In this document: one piece after another, positions 21,797-33,900 of the stretch
How the letters are laid out: every line of letters starts with the position of its first letter
Numbering within the stretch: the stretch's first letter is position 1
NCBI GenBank assembly: GCA_032719365.1
Contig: CM064867.1
Coordinates: 43,859,651 to 43,923,650 of the forward strand
From: Prinsepia uniflora
Lineage: Eukaryota; Streptophyta; Magnoliopsida; Rosales; Rosaceae
DNA: 64,000 nt
Direction of reading: 5' to 3'
The notes under the pieces: model-generated
The model's database searches: none
Told to the model about the DNA's origin: nothing
Seen by the model: the letters and a program-made list of their open reading frames with translations, nothing else
Program-made: the position numbers and the translations under genes

Positions 21797-24552
21797 TGAC
21801 AGGACCTGCCCTGATCCTCTCTGGGACCACATGGGGACGTGCCCTGCTCCCGTCTGACACCCGAAATACATACCAAAATTAACCTCAAACAATCAAATGC
21901 ATAAATAACCAAATTAAAGTTATACATCAAATCCGATTAAACAGATGTCAGACAAGGGATGAAAACCAAACTACAAGTTGCGAGCACGACTCTAACATAA
22001 ACCTGCGGGTACACCACCCAACAGGGGTTCAGGTACGCAGAAGTGGATCTATGCCTCAGCCTCAGGTTCCTCCTCTACCTCATTAGCACGACCTGGAGGG
22101 GTTACCAAAACATTAAGGGTGAGTGGACCGAAACTCAAGTTTATAAAATCATTTGATAAGTAAAACATATAATTTACCCCTCCGTTTTCCAAACATGCAT
22201 GCAACCGAATTTAAAACCATCAATCATATAATATAAACCATAAGGCATATAATAAAACCATAAACATAATTTTAGCCACTGCACTATACACTCTAATCCC
22301 GACATCCCCGATGTCTGACGTCCCTGACGTCCAATAAGGTCACAATCACAAGGCTACGCGTGCCACTCGGGTCTCAATTTCCGAGTTCAATCCTCGAACC
22401 CTGTTCGGTTACAGCATCCCCGATGCTTAGCATCATAGACGCTGGATGTCCTAGACGTCCGTGACCACTCCGGGGTACCTCATCCGGAGGAGACAGTATC
22501 ATATGGAAGGATCTATACAGTGCAGTACCAAATACATTTTATTGATATCCACATGCAAAACATATATGTATACATAGGTAAAATCCGAACCGATCGTTAC
22601 GTTTCATCAAACGGGTCTCATGCCCAAATACCGTGAAACGTGCCATAACCGAAATTTCAATATCATCAAAACCATTTATTGATTCCAGCATGTGAACATT
22701 AAGTAAATCAGAAAACATTTAAGCATGCAAGGGTTTAATGAAATCGGGTCCACTCACAGTACAATCCTGCTAGGAACCGAACGTATACCCTCGTCCTGGT
22801 ACAAATGTACAGTCCCTGTCAAGTCCAAAGTATTCGTAAAGGTCAATTTAAACCCCTAACATTCAACCATGAATTCCTAGGCTGAAACCGGCCGGGAAAA
22901 GCCGCCCGAACGCGCTTCCCAAGGCAATAAACCTCATTTTGACCAACTTAATGATCTCCGATCGACCCGAAACCACCGCCATTGGATCCGGATCGTCGAA
23001 ACATAAAGAATGGTGGTGGTCCCACAAAAAACACTGTTCACACGCGCCCCTAAGCGCCGGTCAACATAGTAACAGTCCCTACTGACGTCAGCATGACGTC
23101 ATGCTGACATCATCTGACAGCTGTCAGGTCTGACATGTCAGACTCTGACAGGTGCCACGTGTCAACACCCGATTGGTCCACTTCACTGATCTGTCAGGCC
23201 TCGTATCAGATCTGACATGTGCCACGTCTCAGCACGACCCTGGTCCACGTCACTGACATGTCAGTGACACGTGGCAGTCCCTGATTGGGCCACATCACTG
23301 ACATGTCAGTGCTGACTGTGCACTGACATGTGACACGTGTCGTCTCACGATTGGTCCACGTCACCTGACAGGTCTGACATGGTGCCACGTCATCACCTCT
23401 GTCCTCAGACGGGTTGACCCGTATCTCTGCAACTCGGGTCGATCAGACCCGCGATCATGACCCGATCACCATTTCCTCAATTCTCAACCATTTCAGTCCT
23501 AGTTTGTTCCTAGATGCTCGTCTAAATCCCAGAAAGGGTTCTAGCTAATTTAAATCAACAAAAATAGACAGGATCGAAGGCTTACCCCGATGAACAGACC
23601 CAGTTCTCCCGTCGTCGTTTGTACTCCGGTCACGCAATTGAGCCCAATAGGTTCCTAACAGTCCCTAGAGTTGATTAGGGTAAATAGAAACCAAAACTAA
23701 ACGTTGGAATTCAAGTTACCAAATCCTGAGTTTTTAAAACCGTTTCGGGTTTTGAAACCAGCTCACCTCGCCGCAGCCTGCCGCCGTCCACCGCCATGCC
23801 TCAGTCCTTCCCCGTGAGTCCAGCAACGCAAGACACAGAGACAGGGTGGAGTGCGTAAGTGTTGGATCAATGGACAGTGAGTGAGGGTGTCGGGTGAGAA
23901 AATATATAGAAATGGAGGGAAATGGATGGACGGTCCATATTAGATCTCAGAAATGATATCAACGGCTAGGTTTAGATCTGGAGGTTTTCAGATCAAAGGC
24001 TAAGATTAAAAGATGATTTAAATCCTAAATAAATGCTTAGTGGAGCTTGATCCAATCTAACCAATGGGTGAGTGACACTTGTCACTCACCAGGTGTCCTC
24101 TAATCAGAATTTCAGAATAAAATATTCGACACGAAAACCGAGACACGAACCCCCCGATTTCAAGTTTCTGACCATAACTTCCTCGTACGAAGTCCGATTT
24201 CGGCGTGCCGCCTGTCTACGGACTCAGGACACCAAGACCTACCTAACGGTCCTTGAGTCGTGTGAAAATTAGTTGCCAAACGAGAAGTCCACATTTTCGC
24301 CCGTGAAGTCCAACTTACGGTAATGCCCCTGAACTTCCGATAGTCATAACTTTTTCCCTGATCGTCCGAATTGGACGTGCCACCTGTCTATGGACTCGTG
24401 ACGTCCCGAACTACGTCACGGTCACTGGTCAAAGTCCATTTGACCCACTAATAAAAAATTCAACAATTTGGCCATACCATTCACAAGGGTAAAAACGTCA
24501 ATTCATACATTAAATTACAATATTAAAATCTTCGAATTTCCGGGGTGTTACA
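21797..24552 (-). repeat. 5' LTR of element B
   Basis: This LTR would drive the element. Sense order: U3 with two modules (24460-24345, 24300-24170), palindrome 24067-24090, TATATATT 23902-23909, donor-like GAG|GTGAG (GT at 23766-23765), palindrome array 23395-23080, cassette arms GGTCCACTCAC (22747-22757) and GTGAGTGGACC (22119-22129), which are perfectly complementary over 11 bp, and acceptor-like CCTCCAG|GTCG (22094-22093). If used, the intron would be about 1.67 kb, the first exon about 100 bases, and the second exon would carry the primer site and the gag ATG. Confidence 0.93.
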
Positions 24553-25210
24553 GGTTATTTCTCGTTGCAGCCTATTTTCGATCCTTCCTTCACCATTAGG
24601 ATCGTCCTACCCCTAGCAACCTATTCCACTACTTAAAACTCAACATCACGGCCTTAACACTAACCTCCCAAGCTCGAACCAGAAACCCAGAAAATTTTGT
24701 TTCTGTTCCCGGCCACCAGCTCCTCCTCCCAGCCTCGAGTTGTTTCCCTAAGCTCAAAGACAACTCACTGGACTTATTAGAACCCCTAAAACAGTTCGAC
24801 TCAACCTCAAAACCCACGACTTTCAATTTAAAGACTTCTGGGAAAACAGGAGACAGTGAACACTTACCCTTACTCTGGAAAACTAAGACTCCATAAAAAA
24901 GTCAACATTTTCCCTCTATTTAACCAAATTACGGTAAGGCCCTTAACCTTCCGAACACCATAACTTTTTCTCCGATTGTCCGAATCAGACGTGCCACCTG
25001 TCTACGGACTCGTGACGTCCCGAATTACGTCACAGTCATCGGTCAATACCCAATTGACCGCCCGAACTGAAAGTCCACTTTTTGCCCATTTTAGGGGCAA
25101 AATCGTCATTCTGCACTAATTTTCCATCAGTAACCAACTAATCACCGATTAACGAACTAATTCGTCACTAATCACTTTGCTAATCCTGACTCCCGGGACG
25201 GATCGTTACA
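24553..25210 (-). repeat. LTR H, part 2 (U3 end)
   Basis: It starts with the second copy of GGTTA and ends GGATCGTTACA, the TGTAAC start of a minus-oriented LTR. One U3 module is present (about 25090-24950). Beyond 25210 the sequence is LTR I in the opposite orientation, so H and I meet head to head. Confidence 0.82.
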
Positions 25211-26517
25211 ATTGGTGTGTGGTTACGTATTGGCACGTATTTCGAGGCTTCGACCTTATATGGTGCCTATACGGGTTTGTATTTCTACGTTGATTTAAAT
25301 GAAATGGTTTTGGATTTAAAAAGGATAAACTCGAGCATGAGACCCATTTGGTCTTATCTCGAGCATGTAGCCCTATTGATGATTTGAGGGTCTGAGTCGT
25401 GGTCGCTGCGGGTGCTATGTGCACGGCGACGGACGATACGACGCTCGCCTCCGGACTTGGATGTGTTCCTTCCAGAAAGGTCACGATGCATGTGCCGTCA
25501 TCGAGCAGCCACTAGAGGCTCGAATTTGGAATGCAGACGGTTCAGGATATCGATCGGTGATGAGTGCACCATGATCTAGAGGTGGTCGCGTCGGTTGATA
25601 CGTTCACGGTGACATACCAGGATTGAGGGCAGTCTTGGACGGATGGTTGCACGCATCACTACGATCAGAGTCGTGACTGACCCTGAGATATTGGGCTTGA
25701 TGCCCAGTTGAGTCACGAGTTCGGGCTTAAGGCCCAGTTACATTACGTTTGTGATTTCGGGTCGAGGACCCTAAATGGATTTCTAGTTTCATGACGGTTT
25801 ATATGGACCAGGCATGAATGTTTTCATTATATATATATTCATATACCTTCCTTATTTAGAATGTCTCCTCTAAGGAGGGTCATTGGCCTGGGTGGACCCC
25901 GGAGTAATCACGGAGCACTAACTGAGTGGAGTCGCCCCCGTTGGGTACCTTACTCTCAAGAAGGCTTGGATTATAACCTTAGGGAGGGTCATTGATCTAC
26001 GAACATTGACTTAGGTGGACCCTGGGAGATTTGGGCTTGAGACCCCGGGTAGCACGCGCGTAGCTCTAGATACCGTGATAGGATGGTTATGTGATTTATA
26101 TGTATATGCTATATGTTATGTGATGTATATAGGTTTTGGGCTGAGTCCCACATGGATTTGGGCAGAGGCCCGTGTACTTAGTTTCATTTAAGGTCTTGGG
26201 CTAAGGCCCTAATGGTTTGATAAATTGGTTTTCGAATGCATGCATGCTTTTTAGTGAAGGGTACAAATGTCTTTCGATAAATGTTTTGATAAATTATTGT
26301 TTTGTCCACTCACAGCTTTTAAATGTTTTGACTGCCCTTCAGGTTGATCGCGGATGTGGACTGTAGCAGAAATTGAGATATCACATACCTCCTCCGGATC
26401 CTGGCGTACTCTGAAGCCCGAGCGGGCTAAAGTCAGAATTTCCCTTGTCTGGCACTCCGTGTCAGACGGGATCAGGGACGTCTCGCGTTAATCCCCAGGG
26501 GATTGGGACAGGTCCTG
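25211..26517 (+). repeat. LTR I, 5'-truncated, plus-oriented
   Basis: It aligns with 51372-52860 of the solo LTR (D family) from inside the cassette to the end: the GTTACGTATTGGCACGTA word, one remaining 50-bp unit (about 25790-25830), the cassette arm GTCCACTCACAG (about 26306), and CCCTTCAG|GTTGATC at 26335-26350. It ends near GGTCCTG at 26517. The first ~1.7 kb is absent, apparently lost around the insertion of H. Confidence 0.85.
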
Positions 26518-26542
26518 AATCATAGTCTGATAGTGTCTCCAT
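26518..26542. repeat. Fragment of the 88-bp tandem repeat, left of LTR L
   Basis: These 25 bases (TCATAGTCTGATAGTGTCTC core) match the repeat at about 28895-28920. They show that LTRs I and L both lie at or in the array. Confidence 0.75.
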
Positions 26543-28827
26543 TGTAACGACCCATCCAGAATATCGGTATTAAATATTAATTAATTATGGATTTAGTATG
26601 ATTAATCGGGGATTAATCGAGATAAATCGGACGGACGGTGTAAAATGACCGTTTTACCCCTAGATTTGGGAAAAATGTTGACTTTTGACTCGGGGAGTCA
26701 AACATATGTGGGCCAAGGACCATTACGTAGATCAGGACGAGACGAGTACGTAGACAGGCGACACGTCAAAATCGGACGTTGAACGGATAAGTTATGGTCA
26801 CATGATCGAAATCAGAAATTTAACGTCTTGGAATTCGCGTTAATTAAATATTAAATTTGATTGGCTGATATTTATGTGGGGCCCTTGGATGAGTGACAAG
26901 TGTCACTCATCTCATTGGTCATCTCCCTTAAAAAGTGGATCTCACTTTTGATTGGATGGATTTTTATTATTTTAATATCTTAATATTTTATTCACTCATC
27001 TCTCTCTCCCTCCCATTCGATCATCATTTCCATTTTATTCCTAAAACTAAACACACACACACAACACCACAACCCAACCCCCACCATAAACCCTTCAAAC
27101 TTCATCCTTTGGTGTTTGTGTATGAATGAGAGTGAGAGAGCGGACTGAGACGTTGATGATGAGGCTGTCGGGGTTGACCGTCGTGGACGGTGGTGGAAGT
27201 TCGAGAGTAAAACTCAAACTCTGTTTCTAGGTTCAAACTGGTCTCTTGGGTTTTGATGTTTGTCGAGCGTTTGGGAGGTGTGGATGATGCTCTTGAGGTC
27301 AAGACAACCGCGACGGTGGCCACGGCGGTGCCCATGACGGCGAGAGAAGGTAAAAACCCGTAAGGCCCCTGTTTGAATTCAGAAATGGTAGGCTGAGATC
27401 TGTTGTTTGTTAAGTACTTTTGACGATTGGAACTTGTTTCTAGAGGTCCCAAAGACTGTTTGGGATCAACAGCATGGAGGATGATGGCTGGAATCTGGGA
27501 TGCACGATGAAGGAAGATGGGTCGTTTGATCGATGTCCAGGAAGGTTCGGATTTTTCATGGACGGTGATTTAGCCCGGGGAGGCTTATAGCACGCATATC
27601 GAGGAAGCATCGTATGATAGTTTGTCAGTGGACATTATCTTCTAAACTATGATGCATGCATAACTGTTTTATATGTTTTCTGTATTTGCATGTATATCGA
27701 GGTTTATGGTTTTAATAATGGTTCAATGGTATGATTTTGGATTTGGAAATATGGAATCGGGCTTGGGACCCATTTAGTTTATGAACTATCGGACTTGGAG
27801 TCCATTTGATTGAATGAGGCATCGGGCCAGGGGCCCAATTGGTTTACAAAATTGGGCATGAGGCCCAATTGTGTTTTATGAATGTGATTTCGTGTCAGGG
27901 ACCCATAAATGGATTTGGATAAATGAGTTTGGATAAATGGATTTGGATAAATGGTTTTGGATTTGAGATATCGGATTTGTGGATTACGATGGTTTTATGG
28001 AAATCCCAGGTGTAGATCCATTTTAACGGTTTGAGGTGATTTATGAAATGGTTTTCCATATACCATCCGTATATCTATGGATTGTCTCCTCCAATCGTCT
28101 AGGACGATGGAGTAGTCACAACGTATTGCCTACGAGGGGTCACTGCACGGAGTGACCAGACCGTATAGTGACTCAGGAGCAGGATTGCTAGACGTCTGGG
28201 ATATCAGAGATTGACTCGGGTTAAGACCCTGGGTAGCACGCATAGCTTGGACCGTGACATGATGTATAGGACGTCAGGCAGCTAGGATGCCAAGCATCTG
28301 GGATGCCGAGAATTGGTACATATTGGTATTGAATGGAAATGTGATTTATGGCTTTATTGGATTATGTATTTGGATTTCGGATTTATTGGATTAATGTGTT
28401 GGTTTTCGGTGTTAATGGATTTGGGCAGGGACCCACATGGTTTGGATTTATGGTTTTCGGCTGAGTTCCCACTTACTCGGATTTATGGTTTTGGGGCTAA
28501 GGCCCTAATGATTTAATTAAAGTAAATGGTTTTCGAATGCATGCATACTTTTTAGTGAAGAGCATAAATGTCTTTTTAATAAATGTGTTTTATGAACTTA
28601 TTGATTTTCGTCCACTCACAGCTTTTAATGGTTTTAATGCCCTTCAGGTTGATCACAGATGCGGGCTGTAACATAGACTGAGACATCGCACTCCTCCACC
28701 GATCCTGGCGCGCTCTCGAAGCCCCGAACGACTGAGGTTTGAGTTATCCATTGTCTAACACTTCATGTCAGACAGAAGCATGGCACATCCCACGATAATC
28801 TTGGGGGGATTAGGATGGGTCATGTCA
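26543..28827 (+). repeat. Solo LTR L (2285 bp)
   Basis: It runs from TGTAACGACCCATCC to GGTCATGTCA. No primer site follows, so it is a solo LTR. It has one U3 module (26640-26815), a 24-bp palindrome with 11-bp perfect arms (26888-26911) followed by ATTGG, a donor-like AAG|GTAAAA (GT at 27350-27351), hairpin phrases at 27759-27866, the right cassette arm at 28610-28621 (left arm decayed near 27627), and CCCTTCAG|GTTG with AG at 28646-28647. Its flanks (TCCAT and AGAGT) do not match, so it may come from recombination between elements. Confidence 0.87.
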
Positions 28828-29363
28828 AGAGTTTGCTAAGTGATATTCCTTTGTTTTATCATGGGTTTTAATCAGCGGATGCTACTTACTGTCCTCATAG
28901 TCTGGTAGTGTCTCCATAGTCTTCTCAGTGCTATTTCTATGTTTTCTCTTGATGTCCTTATAGTCATGTAGAGTCCCCATAGTCCAGTACGTGCTATTTC
29001 TATGTTTTCTCTTGAATTTTAGTCAAAGAATGATACTTGTTGTCCTCAAAGTTCTGTAGTGCCCCCATATTCCAGTAAGTGCTATGTCTATGTTTTCTCC
29101 TGGATTTTAGTCAAAGAATGATTCTTGCTATCCTTATAGTGTTCTAGTGTCCCCATGGTTCAGTAAGTTCTATGTCTACAATTTCTCTTGGATTTTAGTC
29201 AAAGAACGATACTTAATGTTCTCATAGTCTAGTAGTGCCCTCATATTGCAGTAAGTGTTATGTCTATGTTTTCTCATGGATTTTAGTCAAAGAATGATAC
29301 TTGTTGTCCTTATAGTCCTATAGTGTCGCCATAGTCTAGTAAGTGTTATTTCTATGTTTTCTC
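28828..29363. repeat. 88-bp tandem array, six visible units
   Basis: The word CTATGTTTTCTC (or a close variant) recurs at 28937, 29000, 29088, 29176, 29264 and 29352. The last four intervals are exactly 88; one unit is 63 because about 25 bases are deleted. The unit runs through TTTTAGTCAAAGAATGATAC and a CCCCCATAGTCCAGTAAGTG-like word. I see no coding frame and no LTR similarity. LTR L splits one unit. This is the best candidate for pre-insertion host sequence. Confidence 0.9.
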
Positions 29364-29573
29364 ACTCCCACAAGGCTATAGGTGCCCATTTGACAACAAT
29401 ACCAATTAATTGAAGGATACAGACGAATGAAAACAAAATCTAACATAAATGATAGTAACTCAACGGACATGTACCCATATTTAAAAGCATCAAAACAGGT
29501 TCCCCATTTGACAATAGTAGATGGTAGAACCTTGTGGTACCCTAAAAAAACATTTAAGAAATGCATCATCCTA
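29364..29573. other. Unassigned 210 bp between the 88-bp array and element E
   Basis: AT-rich, not LTR-like. A minus-strand open stretch of 77 codons (29569-29336) crosses it but has no recognisable domain. A CCCATTTGACAA word occurs twice (about 29386 and 29503). It may be host sequence or a relic of another transposon. Confidence 0.4.
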
Positions 29574-30950
29574 TGACAGGACCAACCTCAATCCCCCTGG
29601 GTTATCGTGGGATGTGCCTTGTTCCCGTCGGATACCATGTGCCTGACCAGGTATAAAACCATAACCGGCTCGGGGTAACCATAGTGCACAGTAACTTGTG
29701 GGGTTCGCAGTGGCATGTGATGTCTCTGTCTCTGCTACAGTCCGCATCCTTGATCGACCTGAAGGGTATCAAAAACCATAAAAAGCTGTGAGTGGACAAA
29801 ACAAAAAGTTTATAAAATCATTTATATGAAAAGATATTTATGCCCTTCACTTAAAAATCATGCATGCACCAGAAAAAAAGTATTTCAAATACTTTCTTAA
29901 AAGAAAATCATATTGCTTTTAAAATAAAAACATTGAAAACATGGCTCAATCAAGCCATTTCCTCAGTAGGGTTTCATCCCCAAAACCAAATCACGTGGGC
30001 CTCAGCCCAAATCCGATATACGTGAGTCTTAGCCCAAATCCAATACACGTGGGTCTCAGCCAAATCAAATATCATAGAAGAATCTCAATAGGGCCTTTTC
30101 TCGAATCATAGACTCACATCCGGAGTCTCATGAAAACATAATCACCAATCCTCTTTATCCATTATCCAGCATCTCACTAATCACAATATCAGCGCTGCGC
30201 GTGCGACTCGGAATTACACATTCGAATATACGCCAGGCTCGGAGCCCGTGGCTCGACGCCTAGATGCTCTAACTCAGGATCACACATCCCACATGATGGT
30301 CAACGTCTGGGCGATGGCATCTATAGGCTTGGAACCCCTGACTCGACGTCTGCATAATGTCCATCTCTGACACTCCTCCTAGAAGTGTCCTTGGGACTTC
30401 TCTAGGATCACACATCACACAAGATGGTCGACGTCTAGAAGTTATCATCACATTATAGAGGATGGTCGTGTGGAAAACATTTCACAAATCATCTCAAATC
30501 ATCTCAATGGGGCCCATGCCTAAAATACAGTTTATCAAATCCGTTTCCATAAAACCACCATAAAAACAGTGTTAAAAAACACTTCACAAATCCAGGATTC
30601 CTCGAATCCTATCAAATCCAAACTTGTAAATCCATAATAGAGTCACAACCCGAAATCTCATTTCATAAATCATAACTGGGTCACAAGCCCGATATATTTC
30701 ACATTTGACTGTACCTTAAGTCAACCACAAATAAACTGGGACACAAGCCCGAATTTTATTTCCAAATCCAAAAACCATTTCATTATTCAATTCGTTGTTC
30801 AAAATCCTCTTTGACTGTAATTCAAGTCAAAGTCCATAATCAACTAGGTCACATGCCTGAAGTAGCATTTCACGCATCCCCGTGAAATAATTTCAAATAA
30901 CATAAATCAAATCCTCGATTTGACGCATCTCCGTGAAATCGGTCATGATA
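29574..30950 (-). repeat. 3' LTR of element E, part 1
   Basis: It begins TGACAGGACCAACC on the plus strand and aligns with the E 5' LTR from 41383. Cassette arm CTGTGAGTGGAC is at 29786-29797, with GCATGCA words nearby at about 29860. Many GTGGGTCTCAGCCCAAAT-type phrases follow (29990-30080). It is interrupted at 30950 by LTR J and resumes at 34145. Confidence 0.85.
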
Positions 30951-33900
30951 TATAATGACCCGGACATTCGTAAAAGGAAAATTTGCGAAAATTTGAAGGA
31001 AATGACGATTTTGCCCCTAGAATTGGGTAAACAGTTGACTTTTGGTTTGAGCGGTCAAACGAACTTTAACCAATGATTGTGACGTAGTTCGGGACGTCAC
31101 GAGTCCATAGACAGGTGGCACGTCTAATTCTGACATTCGAGGAGAAAGTTATGATGTTCGGAAGTTCAAGGGTAATTCGGTAATTTGGTGTAGAAGGGGC
31201 AAATTGTTGACTTTTCAAACGACATGGACTTTTCATGTCATTCCAAGACCGTTAGGAAGGTCTCGATGCCCTGAGTACAACGACAGGCGGCACATTGAAA
31301 TTGAACTTCGGACGAGTAAGTTATGATTCTAGAACGAGGAATGGGCATTTTCGTAATTATGTGAAGGAGGGGAAAAATGGTAATTTCCAAGAGTGCAGTT
31401 TGAAAAAGCCATGAGTGGGTTTTGAGGGAATCGTTTAACTAATTAAGTGACAATTGTCACTAAGAAAGGATGGATTAGTGGCTGGTTGGGCTGAGTGCTG
31501 GTGAATTGTTTATGCTATTGGGTATTTTGAGCAAAGCACAGGTATGCGATAGAGTTAGTGGGTTTGGGAACAGGTGCACAGTGCTGTGTTGGTGTTTTTG
31601 AAATAGAAAAATAGAGACCAGACCACCATTGAGCGTGTTCGACCTCCCCAAGACCAAATTGAGAGAAATTGAGAGCTGAAACAGATTGAAGAGAGGAAGA
31701 ACAGAGTTCTGAGATTGAGAGAGAGGATGGAAAGTGATAAAAATGGTGAAAGGAGAGTTCAAAAATCCGAAACCGTTCTTGGTTTAATGTAAGTTCGAAT
31801 TTTCAGTTTTAGACCAGCCCAAGCCGAATTAAGGTCAGATTATGCCTTCTGTGACCTTTATTAGTCGATCCAAATTAAGAAATGCAAGGTTCGAAGCCCG
31901 TTGAGCTAAGAACAAACATGGCGAAGGTTGGAAATTCGAAGGATTGAGTCGTGTAATTGGAGGCATTGGACGATACAATTGAGATTTAAAATAAGTTTAT
32001 GATGATCTTACGAAGCTGTTGGCCGGATCAATTGAAGAAAACTGATGAGGATCGAAGAGCTTTGATGAAGGAACAGTGTTCAAATGGTCTTCGAAAACTC
32101 TAGCTCGCATTGACGAATTAAGGTAAGGTTTTGTGTAATTTAGTTCACAGATCCCTAATTAAACTTATTTTGATACAGCTGGACGTTTGAATTGTCGAAA
32201 ACGATGTCGAATTGAGGGAAAATTTAACGGGTCATGTCGCGGGTTGAACAACCCGTTGGCAGGCTAGTCGGGTAAGGAAGAAGACTGTGCAGGTTACTGT
32301 AGCAGGCGCGTGAGCCTCATGCGCAGCTGCTTGCGGTGGCGCGTAGGGGCGCGTGAGCGGGAATTTTGAGGGGAGGTCAACATGACTTTTGTTCTATGCA
32401 ATGTAACGAACATTTTAGCATTGTTTTCGAGTTAATCGGACATCGTTTCAATATTGTTTCGAGGGTCCGAAGGTTTATGTTACGTTTTTAATTAATATTT
32501 AATTCCCAGAAAATTATGGGAAATTAGTATGATGTTATTTGAGTCCTTAGTGACCCTGAAGAATGATTTCGGACATGATTCGAGATTCCTGGAAAATGTC
32601 AGAAATTACGGGAACGCGTGCAGCTCGAAAAGCAAGCGATATGGACGGTGTGTGAGTGGACTTTGCTTTCTAAAATTTAATGCATGCATAACTGTTTCTA
32701 TGATTTCTATGGTTATGATTATGACTTATGGTAATTAGGATTTCCGTATTTATACGTATTTCAATGTGCAAAACGTAATTGCACTTATTTCGAGACTATG
32801 GTTTCTCTTATGCTTTGATGATGGTTTAATGAATGATTTTATATGATTTGTGCGTATCATGTTTTGAGGATGTTTTGCTTATGAATGTGAGTATGATTTA
32901 TGGTTTTGGTACGTATTTCGAGATTATTACGAATTTGCACGTTTTACGAGACTTTGAGTATATTGTGATTTGATCATGGTTTTGATGATTTGAATTTGGG
33001 ATTTGAAATGTGATTTGATTTCAAAGATTTAAAACGGATTTTGGAAAAGGTGATTTCAGGCTTGATGCCCAAGGCATCAAAGTAATTTCAATGAACGAGA
33101 TTTCGGGTTTCGGAAACTTGAAGGTGGATTTCCGGATTTGGGTTCGGGATGATGGTTCCGGATGCCAGCTTATGGAATCATTATTGCGAATTCGGATTCG
33201 GGAATGGATGACGGGTATGATTGGGGATTTGAATGTGAAATTCGGACATGAGTTCCATTTCGATTAAGTGTGATCTCGGATTTGACTAGGGAAATTGGTT
33301 TACGATGGATTCTGGATTTGTTGTGATTTACAAATGGTTTTGGGTTTAAAGACCCGGTACTATTGCTGGATGATGTTTTGGGTTTAAAGACCCGGTACTA
33401 TTGCTGGATCATGTTTTGGGTTTAAAGACCCGGTTGAATGATGACAGGGGAGGGCCCTTGATTGACATGTTTTGAGTTTAAAGACTCGGTTATTATGATA
33501 TCCCCCGAGGCCTATTGATTATGCTTTGAGTTTAAAGACTCGTTGATATCCCGGGATGGCCTGATTATGTGCATGGTTTTGAGTTTAAAGACTCGGACGC
33601 ACTTGAGATTCAGCAGATTGATTAACTTGTGAATTACTGTTGATTTCTGATGTTTTCGGATGTGTTGGACAATAGCCCGGTTTATATGACTTGATGGATT
33701 TTGGGTTATGTTATGTACTTGGCTTTTGATTAATGATTTTGGGCTGAGGCCCCGTGTTTATGGTTTCAGGCTAAGGCCGAGGTTTGAGCAAAGGAAAATT
33801 ATTTTGATTTTCATACACCATTTTCTTATATTGGAAATGAAATGAATTACGAAATGATTTCCGAATGCATTCATTGGTTTTACGTGGAGGGTAGAATGAC

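Larger units (their letters stand above)
14459..24552 (-). mobile_element. Element B: complete Ty3/gypsy chromovirus-type retrotransposon, 10,094 bp
   Basis: Both LTRs are complete (2744 and 2756 bp), with a perfect 5-bp target duplication, a perfect primer site, a polypurine tract and a continuous gag-pol frame. The LTRs differ at scattered positions, mainly transitions (the first 100 bases show three, all C/T), plus a ~15-bp indel near 16265/23628. B sits in LTR H. LTR ends TGTAACACCCC differ from the TGTAACGACCC of the other families, so it is a distinct subfamily. Six stops make it non-autonomous today, but its RT, RNase H and integrase catalytic residues are intact. Confidence 0.95.
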
